Shown here: positions 21,581-30,992 of the stretch, one piece after another
How the letters are laid out: the number at the start of each line of letters is the position of its first letter
Position numbering within the stretch: the stretch's first letter is position 1
Made by a program: the position numbers and the translations under genes
From: Prorocentrum cordatum
Taxonomy: Eukaryota; Sar; Dinophyceae; Prorocentrales; Prorocentraceae
Direction: 5' to 3'
NCBI GenBank assembly: GCA_963575745.1
Contig: CAUYUJ010018312.1
Span: forward strand, 30,001-94,000
DNA: 64,000 nt
Notes under the pieces: generated by a model
Seen by the model: the letters and a program-made list of their open reading frames with translations, nothing else
What the model was told of the DNA's origin: nothing
The model's database searches: none

Positions 21581-21794
21581 CAAGTGGCCTCGGAGCCACA
21601 ACCCAAGCACGGTGGCGGGATTGACCGAAGGCTGCCGGGATCCGCCGTACCCTGTGGTCTTGCCACAGCGGTGCCCGGCGTGCTAGACTTCTACCGGTTT
21701 TGGTTTAAGCTATTTGTCGAAAAGACCTCTCCCCTTGGTCTTCGGCCATTCCCGCCGGCCACCCGGAAGCCGCCAGAAATCTACCTGTCAATGC

Positions 21795-22770
21795 CTGTCC
21801 CTCTCCAAGATGGCCCGAGATGGCTCCCAAGACGGCTTGGATGGCCCGTGATTGCCTCTCAGATCGCCCAAGATGGCCTCCAATGCCCAATATACTTCCA
21901 AGTCCGCCCAAGAAACATCCAAGACGGCCCAAGACGGCTCAAGAGGTGCCCAAGAGAAGAGACCTCCAAGACGGCCCAAGAGTCCTCCCAGAGGACCTCC
22001 AGGAACGCCCGAAGAGGCCCAACTCCTGGATTTCCCCTGAATGTTTGAAAGGTTTTGGCATTTATGTGCTCCTTTTCGGCCTTCCGACGGCCCGAGACGG
22101 CCCAAGAGCCCCCAAAGATCGCCCCAAGATCGTCAAGAAGCCTCCAGGATGGCCCCAGAATGGCCCAAGATGCCCCCAAGACCGCCCCAGGAGGGCCCCA
22201 AGGCGGCCCCAGGAGGCCTCCAGGACGCCCAAGATGGCCTCCAAGACGGCCCTGGAGCACCCCAAGAGGGCCCCCAGTCGGCCCAGAGAGGCCGCCAATA
22301 CAACTTCCGACGTCGTCAGACGGGCCAGGAGCCCACCAAGACGGCCCAAGATAGCCCTAAGATGGCCCAAGACGGCACGAGAGGCCCCCAAGAGGTCTCC
22401 AAGACGGCAGAGGCCTCCACGAGGGTATCCAGAAGGCCCGAAGAGGTCAAAATCCTGAGGTTTCTGAAGGATGTTGGCACTGGCTTCGTTTCGGCCTTCC
22501 GACGGCCCGAGACAGCCAAAGAGCCCCGAAAGATCGCCCAAGAGGCCCCCAGGATGGCCCCAGAACGGCCCAAGAGGGCCCCAAGACGGCCGAAGAGGGC
22601 CCCCAGGCGGCCCAACCACAGAGGCCCGAGACGGCCAACGAGGCCCCATGGAAGCCCCCAAAGGCTCCGAAGAGGTCCCAAGGAGGCCCCCAAGATGCAT
22701 CCGAGAAGCTCTCAGTAAGCTCCCAGGAGGCCCCAAGAGTGTCCACAGAGGCTCCCAAGATGTCCCCTCC
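21795..22770. repeat. 11-bp periodic minisatellite with a ~418-bp higher-order repeat
   Basis: Degenerate 11-bp units throughout. A spacer with TTTCGGCCTTCCGACGGCCC occurs at about 22071 and again near 22490, with similar flanks, which gives a second period of about 418 bp. Arg/Pro-rich plus-strand frames and LGRLGALLG-type minus-strand frames come from the repeat. Confidence 0.75.
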
Positions 22771-23334
22771 TGCTCCTCCTCCCCTTCCTCTTCCTCCTCC
22801 TCCTCCTCCTCCTGATCTTCCCCGCCATCCTCCCCCAAGTGTCCCCCGAAGGCAAGCCACAACGGCAAGGGGAACACATAGTCCGATAGCTTGGCAGAGC
22901 TCTTGCCACAACGCTCGGCCACCTGGGCGATTTCAAAAGGCAGGGGGCTGCGGTGCCGTAAGCGTCTTCGATAACGCCAACGTCTCAATATGAACTGATG
23001 ATTGCTATGCGCACCCGCATGGTGTTCCCAAATGCGCCAAGGCAGCGCCGAAACGCACCATCACGACTCTGATACATTCCATTATGATAGAGAAGGGGCC
23101 GACAACAGGGGGGCGAAGCCCTTCCGGAAATGAGGAAGAATGGGAACATGCGATATCTGTTGAGCGGAGGAAACGGAAAAATTATCCCGGCAAAGCAACC
23201 TAACAGCCATGTGTAGGAGCATATCTGGAAGCATTCCCCTTAAGATTCGGATGAGAATCCAGTTGTAGAATTCTGCTGTTCTCGCAGTCGTTGTCGCATT
23301 CGCGATGACAGTCGCAGTGGCAACGGCAGTCGCA
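22771..23334. other. Unassigned stretch
   Basis: A short TCC tract (22770-22815), then ordinary sequence to 23334 without a recognisable gene. Confidence 0.35.
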
Positions 23335-23632
23335 GTCACAGCCTCAGCCTCAGCCTGCCTCAGCCTCAGCCTCCGCCTGCCTCAGCCTCAGCCTGCCTCA
23401 GCCTCAGCCTCAGCCTGCTTCAGCCTCAGCATCAGTCTGCCTTCGCCTCGGCCTCAGGCCTCAGCCTCAGCCTGCCTCAGCCTCAGCCTGCATCAGCCTC
23501 AGCCAGCCTCAGCCTCAGCCTGCCTCAGCCTCAGCCTCAGCCTGCTTCAGCCTCAGCCTCAGTCTGCCGTCGGCCTCGGCCTCAGCCTCAGCCTGCCTCA
23601 GCCTCAGCCTGCATCAGCCTCAGCCTCAGCAC
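23335..23632. repeat. CAGCCT hexamer minisatellite
   Basis: CAGCCT repeated with CTGCCT and CTGCAT interruptions, about 300 bases. Confidence 0.9.
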
Positions 23633-23645
23633 GAAGCGACCCAGC

Positions 23646-24090
23646 TAGAAGGACAAAGCGCTGAATGTACACCGATGTGTTCGACGACTGCGTATGTAAT
23701 GATGTGACGATATACAGACTGAGCCCTTCGTGAATGTCTACATGTTTTTCTGACGCCTACAAACGGCGCTGACGTGTGTGAGAAAATTGTCCGCGCAGCA
23801 AAAGCCGGCGAAGCGTGCGGGAGCTCGCATGCTGAGACAGACTACGTCTGCAGACCGCCAGCTGCAAAAAGTTGCGAGCGGCTCTTGGAAGATGTTTACG
23901 GAACGGAGCTACGGTGTCTGAAAACATTGGCATCGAAGGGAAGAGCCTCGGAGCCCTGCAACCTGAGAAACACCGCAGGAACTCGCATACTGAAAAGGAA
24001 TGCATTGCAAACCGCACGCTGCGAACCCTGCAGGCTGAGAAGCACCGCAGGATGTCGCATGCTGAAAAGCACTTGTACTGCAGAGCGCTA
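23646..24090 (-). repeat. ~440-bp direct repeat, copy 1 (3' tail of the 356-aa gene)
   Basis: It starts TAGAAGGACAAAGCGCTGAA and is nearly identical to 26353-26762 apart from a ~41-bp insert near 23821-23862 and a few substitutions. On the minus strand it follows the stop at 24355 and carries two of the CAGGCTGAGAAGCACCG motifs. Confidence 0.9.
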
Positions 24091-24354
24091 GCATCTATCT
24101 CGGGCTCGGACCCCCCCGTCCTGATCCAGAACGTGTCCGGCCACGGCCTGAAAATGCCGTTCCAACTCCCGAGGATCAGCTGGCACTCCGGCTCTGGGAC
24201 ACTCCAGTACGTCTTGAGCACCTTGAGCCAGGCCCCATCTCGGGATCCCCACAGCACGCTGTACTTGACCGAGACCGTGCCGAACTCATAACAATTGACC
24301 TCCGAAGGACCTGCGAGTGCAGGCTGAGAAGCACCACATCTCGTTTGCCAGAGA

Positions 24355-25425
24355 TCACTCCCAGGTTATTTGATCCCGCAACACCAGCCACGGCGTAGCT
24401 GCCACAGGGGCCGCAGATAGCAACGGTTCGGTCACCCAATTGGCGTTCCGGTGAGTCACAATTCGCGCGTGGCTCCACGAGCCTGTGTAGCGCGATTTGC
24501 GGGGCACCAGTGTGCTGTAGGTGTTGTTGCCGTAGCAGAAGACGGCCTCTGGAGCCCAGTGCGGATTCCAGCGGACAGCGTAGACCCTGTGGACGCCATT
24601 GCGGATGACGTCGCGCGCACCTTCGATATGTGCCACCCATCGAAGCCAGTCAAATGCTGAGCCATCGGTGATGTCAACAGCACCTGGGGCAGTCTCGCCA
24701 TGGTGGTAGTGCAACAGCGATTGGAGAGCGGCGCTGGCTTCGTCGCGGCCCACAATCTGGCGCGAGCAGGCTGCCTCTTGCAGGTGCTCCTGTGTGAAGA
24801 GCAGTGGGGCATCACCGCCAGTCTCGGCAGGCTGAGCAGCGCCACCGTCAGGCACGGCAGTCTGAGCAGCGCCGCCACGAGGAACATGAGGCTGAGCAGC
24901 GCCAGGCTCAGGCACGGCAGGCTGAGCAACGGCGCGTGGTGGACCGACATAGGTGGGCTCATCGGGTCGGCCGTTCTTATGGTAATGCAGGCGCATGGCT
25001 GAACCGTCTGCACGACGGAACTCGAAGAAGTGCCTGCCGTGGCCATCCGTGTTGGAGTAGTTAGGGTCGCGCTCTGTCTCGATGATGCGAAAGAGAACCT
25101 GGGCGATGCCCTGCCCGATTATGCGCTCAGCGAAACCCGGAGCGGCAGACCGAAGCAGTTGCTTCCAGTCGTAGGACGGGTCGTTTGTTACGTCTTTGAA
25201 CGACAAGTTGTTGACAATGCACTCGGCGCGCAGCGCGCGCCGCCACTGGCAGGCGGTCTTGCCGCCCATCCCTGGTGCACGGCGGATGTCTTCGAGGTGA
25301 GCCTGCTCAAAAACCACGTCGACACCTGGCTGAGGAGTCGGTGCGGGCGGATCCGGCAGAATCTCCCACGGGCCATCGCACGGGGCCGGGGGTGGCGGGG
25401 GCGATGCCTTGCCGCGTGCTGGCAT
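24355..25425 (-). CDS. 356-aa protein with two related domains, function unknown
   Basis: A single open frame from the first ATG (25423-25425; protein starts MPARGKASPPPPPAPCDGPW). Two segments look like diverged copies of one domain of about 110 residues. The first, from about residue 40, has VVFEQAHLEDIRR, then FKDVTNDPSYDWKQLLR, then IIGQGIAQVLFRI. The second, from about residue 205, has LLFTQEHLQEAACSRQIVG, then VDITDGSAFDWLRWV, then IRNGVHRVYAVRW. The linker between them is built from four or five GGAAQPA-type words, the translation of the short motif repeated through this region. No catalytic signature was recognised. The same 3' sequence follows this frame and the 728-aa frame upstream, so both probably belong to one repeat or mobile-element family. 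The context suggests a transposon-associated rather than host gene, but that is inference. Confidence 0.6.
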   Translation of the reverse strand: MPARGKASPPPPPAPCDGPWEILPDPPAPTPQPGVDVVFEQAHLEDIRRAPGMGGKTACQWRRALRAECIVNNLSFKDVTNDPSYDWKQLLRSAAPGFAERIIGQGIAQVLFRIIETERDPNYSNTDGHGRHFFEFRRADGSAMRLHYHKNGRPDEPTYVGPPRAVAQPAVPEPGAAQPHVPRGGAAQTAVPDGGAAQPAETGGDAPLLFTQEHLQEAACSRQIVGRDEASAALQSLLHYHHGETAPGAVDITDGSAFDWLRWVAHIEGARDVIRNGVHRVYAVRWNPHWAPEAVFCYGNNTYSTLVPRKSRYTGSWSHARIVTHRNANWVTEPLLSAAPVAATPWLVLRDQITWE

Positions 25426-25515
25426 TGTGACAAGGCAGGCTGAGGAGCACCGCCGCGGCTGGACGGCCAGGTGAAACTCGAGCAAACATGGTTAAGGATG
25501 ATGATGATGGTGTTG

Positions 25516-26350
25516 ATAGGAAACCCGGTATCAGCGAGTTGATGTACAATGAGGTGTCCGCAAACGAGACACTGCTGTCAACGCTGTTATAACTAACCAC
25601 AAACGAGACACTGCTATCAACGCTTGCACAATTAAAAAGAAACGCTGGCATTGACACTACTAGCAATACCAAAGTGGAGTTTAAACGAGGCACTGCCATC
25701 AACCGATTCAACTTCCAATGAAAGAAGATCACAAATGAGTTCACTCTGAAGTGACCCATGGGTATCAATGCGAGAAGTCTCTGCAAACTATTCACTCATG
25801 GCGACCGCCGCGCACACGCGTGTAGGAAATCGTTGATGATGATAGTGATAATGGAGTGGGGGCCAGTAATGCAGATACACTGCTGTGCATTCACTTGCTG
25901 CGAAAAGAAACTCTGTATGAATGAGTTGATATATAATGAGTTGTCCACAAACGAGACACTGCTATCAACGCTTGTATAAGTAAAAAGAAACGCTGCTATC
26001 GACACTTCCCCCAATACTAAAGTTGTCTTTAAACGAGTCACTGCCATGAACGGCTTCAACTACAGTGTAACGAAAGGAACTGCAGGCTGAGAAGCACCGC
26101 AGGCCAACGTGAACCAGTCGTGGTGATGAGGATGAGTGAAATCTGCGATGATGATAGCGATCATGAAGTCGGTTGTAGGAACCCACTTTTGTAGTAACCA
26201 ACATACACTGGTATGCATTCACTTATGGTGAAAGGAAACTCGGTATCAGTGAGTTGATATAGAATGAGTTGTCCGCAAACGAGACACTGCTATCAACGCT
26301 TTTAGAACGAAGCGAACCCATCAGAACACTGTTATCAACGGAAAGAATGC
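25516..26350. repeat. Three degenerate repeats of ~330-390 bp
   Basis: GAGTTGATATANAATGAGTT, CAAACGAGACACTGCTATCA and ACGCTT recur near 25535, 25925 and 26250. Other shared phrases are AAAAAGAAACGCTG and CACTGCCAT. AT-richer than the surroundings. It lies between the 5' side of the 356-aa gene and direct-repeat copy 2, so it may be that element's 5' non-coding part. Confidence 0.6.
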
Positions 26351-26352
26351 TG

Positions 26353-26762
26353 TAGAAGGACAAAGCGCTGAATGTACACCGATGTGTTCGACGACTGCGT
26401 ATGTAATGATGTGACGATATACAGACTGAGCCCTTCGTGAATGTCTACATGTTTTTCTGACGCCTACAAACGGCGCTGACGTGTGTGAGAAAATTGTCCG
26501 CGCAGCAAAAGCCGGCGAAGCGTGCAGACAGCCAGCTGCAAAAGGTTGCGAGCGGCTCTTGGAAGACGTTTACGGAACGGAGCTACGGTGTCTGAAAACA
26601 TTGGCATCGAAGCGAAGAGCCTCGGAGCCCTGCAGCCTGAGAAACACCGCAGGAACTCGCATACTGAAAAGGAATGCATTGCAAACCGCACGTTGCGAAC
26701 CCTGCAGGCTGAGAAGCACCGCAGGATGTCGCATGCTGAAAAGCACTTGTACTGCAGAGCGC
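26353..26762 (-). repeat. ~410-bp direct repeat, copy 2 (3' tail of the 728-aa gene)
   Basis: Nearly identical to 23646-24090. On the minus strand it follows the stop at 26895 after about 130 bases that carry further ~75-bp spaced copies of CAGGCTGAGAAGCACCG. Confidence 0.9.
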
Positions 26763-26894
26763 AGGCTGCGAAACCTGCAGGCTGAGAAGCACCGCAGGAA
26801 CTCGCATGCTTTCGAACACTACTGCTCGAGACCGCAGCTGGAGAGCGGCAGACCGCAGGCTGAGAAGCACCGCGGGCAGAGAGACTTGCAAAAC

Positions 26895-29081
26895 TCAGAT
26901 GTCCTGATCGTCTTGGAGGAAGTCACGCCAGTCCGGCGGCTGCCAAGAATCGATGATGCGCCTGGAGCCACCGCCCGTGCTGCCGCCGATGTCCAGGTAG
27001 TCGCCATCGCCCCTGAACAGACGGCCGTGCCCGCACGCCAGAATCGCTTGGTTGCGGATTTGAAGCAGCGCTCCGCTCTCAAACATCTGCAACACGTCCA
27101 GCTGCCTGCGCGTGAAGTTCGGCTTTGCCTGGCCAGCCTGGGCAGACAGATGGAGGGAAAGCCGCTCCCCCTCGTTGTAGCGCGCGATGGCCTCGGCCTT
27201 CTGGTGGTGCAGCCGGCGCCGCTGTTGCCGCAGAGCTTCCTCGGGAACTGCTGCATCACGGCCCTCACTGTGATCAGCTTGCAACGCTTGCGTTAACCAA
27301 TCAACGTCGAAGCGCCCTGAGAAGGCCAGCACCTCCCAGATCTGTTTGGTACCGGCCACACGTTGCAAATGGCGATGCCACCGCTTACGCTTCTGGTCTT
27401 TCACAAACTTGGCGACGCTACCCAGACCTGCACCCTTGGCCTGGCCACCTTTTCCCGCAGGCTGAGAAGCACCGTGAGAACCTTTCTTACCGCCTGGCCC
27501 TTTGTTCGGACCCTGCGGAACCGCATGGCCCCCTTGTGGCGCAGACTTGCCTTTCGCTTTTCCCTTTTCGATATCCCGTTCCTGAAGCGCACGCTGCTGC
27601 CGCGACTGCTCGTACTGGTCGCGAGCTACTCTGACCAATTCCTGGCGCTCAGGCTCCGTGAGAACGTAGCGCATGTCGTCGATGTTCTTGCTCCGCAGAA
27701 AGTCATGTCGAAGCTTAAGGACAGAGAGAATGGCTCGGCCAGTCTCCTCCTGAGACGCAAAGGCCGCGTCATATTCCGAGCCAGGCTGAGGAGCGCCAGC
27801 TGGATCAGTGTCCGCTGGCTCCGTGGACTTCCTCTTTTTGAAAAGCAAGAGACTGAGATGATGGAGGACTTTCGGATCGTACTCCTCGTCGTACCTGTCG
27901 TCCCAAAGCTGCCTCAGCTCCCTGTGCAAGTCGTCCGCGCGATTCTGAACGACATCCTCGACGTAGTCGGGATCACCCGGTGAAGTCGGTGAAAGCGGAG
28001 GAGCAGAACTCGGCGACCGATCCCAATGCACAGAAGACTCGCGGTCCGCCTGTACGCTGACGTCGGCGTCGGAGACGTTTTCGACGACAATTTTCCGCCT
28101 CTTGCTCTCCCCAGGCTGAATAGCACCAGGGAGAGTGAGCACAACCGCCACCGCATCGTGTGCGTCGTTGCGCATGCCACGATCCGTAAAAGACGCGCCA
28201 ACGGCAATGGAGCAGAAACGGGCGACTGCTCCGCAGACCGCGACGTGGTCGCCTTTGAGGTCGGCCGGAGTGGCATGGACCTCCCATACCTTCTCGTCGT
28301 TCTGCTCGCGCTGGTAAGCCTCCCGCGCCTCCTGGAAAGTGAGGTTGTCGTCGCCGACTACAAGCACAACGACTGCCTCGTTTAGATTCTCAAGAATCTT
28401 GGCCAGGCCGTCCAGGTGCAAGCGGAGATGGCGAACTGTCCGCTTTCGAGTCTGGATGCTCGGCGGTTTCTTGCCGCACACGATGTGCATGTTGGCGATC
28501 ACCACGTGGAACTTGTCATGGCCTGGTTTGTTCACCTCAAAATGTGAAATAACAGCATCAATATCTCGGCCGCTAGGAGGCCTGTAAACTTTGCTGTCTT
28601 CGCACAGAGTCAGTTCCGCAGGCTGAGAAGCACCGCGGAACCCCCAGAGAGTCAAGTAGTTGTCGACCTCCAAGAAGCGAATGCCATCACCGAAAGGCTT
28701 ACTGAGGATCTCTGTCACGTTGATCCCTGCTCGGCGAAAGCCTTCACGGAACGCACCGACCTCGCAGCCACAGACCATATCAGCATCAGCGGTCTCCACT
28801 ATCTTGGCGCACAACCTTCCGAAGTTAGCGCAGTGAGTGGCCGCCTGCTTACCAGTCATCATGCCCTGCTCGAACCCGAAATTGAACGAGGCGACCGTGA
28901 AAGACGCAGGCTGCACAGCGCCAGAACCAGGCGTCTGTCCACCTTCCTCCGCAGGCTGAGAAGCACCGCGAGGCGGCGCAGGCTGAGAAGCACCGCGAGG
29001 CGGCGACACTTCGGACGAGCCTCGCGGAGCAGAGGCTGCGGATGAACGTTGGACATGGGGGTACGGCCAGGGGAACGCCAT
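26895..29081 (-). CDS. 728-aa protein with an endonuclease/exonuclease/phosphatase-like domain, probably LINE-derived
   Basis: An uninterrupted frame from ATG 29079-29081. After a linker of GASQPA words, residues about 60-310 read as an EEP (APE-like) domain: FTVASFNFGF (first-strand Asn), VCGCEVGAF (metal-binding Glu position), VVIANMHIVCG, VLVVGDDNLT (the GDxN box) and NDAHDAVAVVL (Asp-x-His near the end). All expected catalytic positions seem present, though the usual SDH end is replaced by DAHD. The remaining ~400 residues are basic and glutamine-rich with no reverse transcriptase. In LINEs an APE-type domain nicks target DNA and precedes RT, so this may be the front half of a LINE polyprotein cut off from its RT, or a separate ORF. 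GASQPA words occur at least six times, one inside the EEP domain (GFRGASQPAELTL), which suggests the motif was inserted into an existing gene in frame. Confidence 0.65.
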   Translation of the reverse strand: MAFPWPYPHVQRSSAASAPRGSSEVSPPRGASQPAPPRGASQPAEEGGQTPGSGAVQPASFTVASFNFGFEQGMMTGKQAATHCANFGRLCAKIVETADADMVCGCEVGAFREGFRRAGINVTEILSKPFGDGIRFLEVDNYLTLWGFRGASQPAELTLCEDSKVYRPPSGRDIDAVISHFEVNKPGHDKFHVVIANMHIVCGKKPPSIQTRKRTVRHLRLHLDGLAKILENLNEAVVVLVVGDDNLTFQEAREAYQREQNDEKVWEVHATPADLKGDHVAVCGAVARFCSIAVGASFTDRGMRNDAHDAVAVVLTLPGAIQPGESKRRKIVVENVSDADVSVQADRESSVHWDRSPSSAPPLSPTSPGDPDYVEDVVQNRADDLHRELRQLWDDRYDEEYDPKVLHHLSLLLFKKRKSTEPADTDPAGAPQPGSEYDAAFASQEETGRAILSVLKLRHDFLRSKNIDDMRYVLTEPERQELVRVARDQYEQSRQQRALQERDIEKGKAKGKSAPQGGHAVPQGPNKGPGGKKGSHGASQPAGKGGQAKGAGLGSVAKFVKDQKRKRWHRHLQRVAGTKQIWEVLAFSGRFDVDWLTQALQADHSEGRDAAVPEEALRQQRRRLHHQKAEAIARYNEGERLSLHLSAQAGQAKPNFTRRQLDVLQMFESGALLQIRNQAILACGHGRLFRGDGDYLDIGGSTGGGSRRIIDSWQPPDWRDFLQDDQDI

Positions 29082-29212
29082 TGCAATCAAAACTCAGTGG
29101 ACTGCAGTGAATGAATGTAGTGGCCAATTGAATGCAGAGGACTGCAGTGTCACTAGCAAGTCCTGAACCAAACACAGCTGTGGCGGAAGGAATATGAAGC
29201 GTCTGGCTATTC

Positions 29213-29645
29213 AAAATGTTGCCCGGCAATGGAGTTCTGGGAACTCGAAGACCAGGAAGTGGACTAGAGTTGGCTCTGGGCATCCAAAATGTAGCCCAGG
29301 AATGGAGTTCTGGGAACTCGAAGAGCACGAAGTGGCTTACAGTTGGCTCCGGGCATCCAAAATGTGGCCCGGGAATGGAGTTCTGGGAAATGGAAGAACA
29401 CGAAGTGGCCTACAGTTGGCTCCGGGCATCCAGAATGTGGCCCGGGAATGGCGTTCTGGGATGTCGAAGAGCACGAAGTGGCCTACAGTTGCATCCGGCC
29501 CCCCAGAATGTGGCCCGGGAATGGCGTTCTGGGATGTCGAAGAGCACGAAGTGGCCTACAGTTGCATCCGGCCCCCCAGAATGTGGCCTGGGAATGGAGT
29601 TCTGGGAAGGCGAAGAGCACGAAGTGTGTGACTGTTGGTGAAAAA
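29213..29645. repeat. 73-bp tandem repeat, six copies
   Basis: Exact 73-base spacing of AAAATGT/AGAATGT anchors (29213, 29286, 29359, 29432, 29505, 29578), with GGAATGGAGTTCTGGGAA and GAGCACGAAGTGGCCTACAG in each unit. Units four and five are almost identical. 73 is not a multiple of three, so all frames rotate and none is conserved. Confidence 0.9.
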
Positions 29646-29887
29646 CGAGCCCGGCTCATGCCGCCCGGAAACGCCCCAACACCTGCCCGGACCCCCCTGT
29701 GGAGTGATCTGTGAGCTCTTTTGACACCACTAGAAACCTATCAGTCTTCGCTGCTAGGTAATAAGAATCCCACATCAGCGGACGAGTGCGCAGGCCAGCA
29801 CGGATGCCAGTGGGTCTCCAAGTCCTCACTCCCTCCTCCTCTCCTGCCTCCTGCCTCGTCCATCCTCCCTCACTCCTGCCTCCCTCA

Positions 29888-29918
<31 letters not shown>

Positions 29919-30493
29919 TCTGCTTCACCCCCATCCTCCTCACTCACTCACTCACTCACTTACTTACTCCTCTCTCCATCTCTCCCGCATCCCTGGCAAA
30001 TCCTGCTCCCTCTCTTCATAATCATCCGACCTACCTGCCTGATCACGCCCTCCTCCTCTTCCTCGTTTATCCCTGCCCCAATCCCTCCTACATCTAGTTA
30101 TTCCATTAATTACTCATCCGGTTCCTTTGTTCCGTTTTCTGCTCCTCTTCCTCCTCCTCCTCCTCTGCATCTCTCCTCCCTCGCCCCTCCTCCTTGAATC
30201 ACTCCTGTCTCCCTCATCCCTCCTCACCACATGTTCATTCGTCCTCCTCTTCCTCGCCCTTCCTTCTCATCCCCCTTTCTTCTCAACTGCATTCCCTCTC
30301 CCGCCTTGTCTCCTCTCCCGCTCCAAAAACCCACGAACATAACATATCGGGAGGGCGTCTGGGATATCCCCGTGCAAATGCAAAACGCCCGGAGGCGGAC
30401 GCGCGCTGCAGAAAGCCTCAAAGGAATGCGCGCTCTCGCTCCCTCTCTCTCTCTCTCTCTCCCTCTCTCTCTCTCTCTCTACGTATCTCTCTC

Positions 30494-30524
<31 letters not shown>

Positions 30525-30660
30525 CCTCTCTCTCAATCTCCTTTTTTTCTCACGCGCGCACACCAAAGCATTCGTCCTCCTCCTCCTCCTGATCCTCCTC
30601 CCCTACCCGCCTGAATTACGAGTCCATGAGGCGATCGTCCGTCAAGGGGTACGTTCCGCA
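29646..30660. repeat. Pyrimidine-rich tract with (CT)n and (ACTC)n
   Basis: Mostly irregular C/T-rich sequence from about 29820 to 30600, with pure CT runs (29890-29915, 30440-30535) and an ACTC run (29938-29966). No gene recognised. Confidence 0.75.
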
Positions 30661-30764
30661 ATGCAAAGGGGCTCGTGTAGAGACTTATGGAGTGGATTTG
30701 GGACGTGTGGGCCTGTTGAAGCATCGTTGACCGATCTTGGGTTCACTCTGGTCTTCGTCGTCGT

Positions 30765-30887
30765 CCTCCTCCTCCTGCTCCTCCACCTCCACCTCCTCCG
30801 CCTGATCATCATTACAATCACGACCATCATCATCATCAACATCATCATCATCAGCAGCAGCATCATCATCATCATCATCATCAGCAT

Positions 30888-30931
<44 letters not shown>

Positions 30932-30956
30932 GCACCGTCAGCATCATCATCATCAA

Positions 30957-30992
<36 letters not shown>

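Larger units (their letters stand above)
23950..29010 (+). repeat. Dispersed ~20-bp motif CAGGCTGAGAAGCACCGC
   Basis: About twenty copies or near-copies, all in plus orientation: near 23957, 24033, 24325, 24830, 24863, 24893, 24925, 25437, 26080, 26634, 26705, 26779, 26858, 27459, 27785, 28112, 28620, 28909, 28952 and 28979. In coding sequence (minus strand) it reads GASQPA, GAAQPA or GAPQPG. In the 3' tails it is spaced at about 75 bp. Confidence 0.8.

Noticed and set aside
22062-22988. 308-codon frame with LGRLGALLG repeats
   Set aside because: It is the 11-bp satellite read in frame; every 33 bp repeats the phase.
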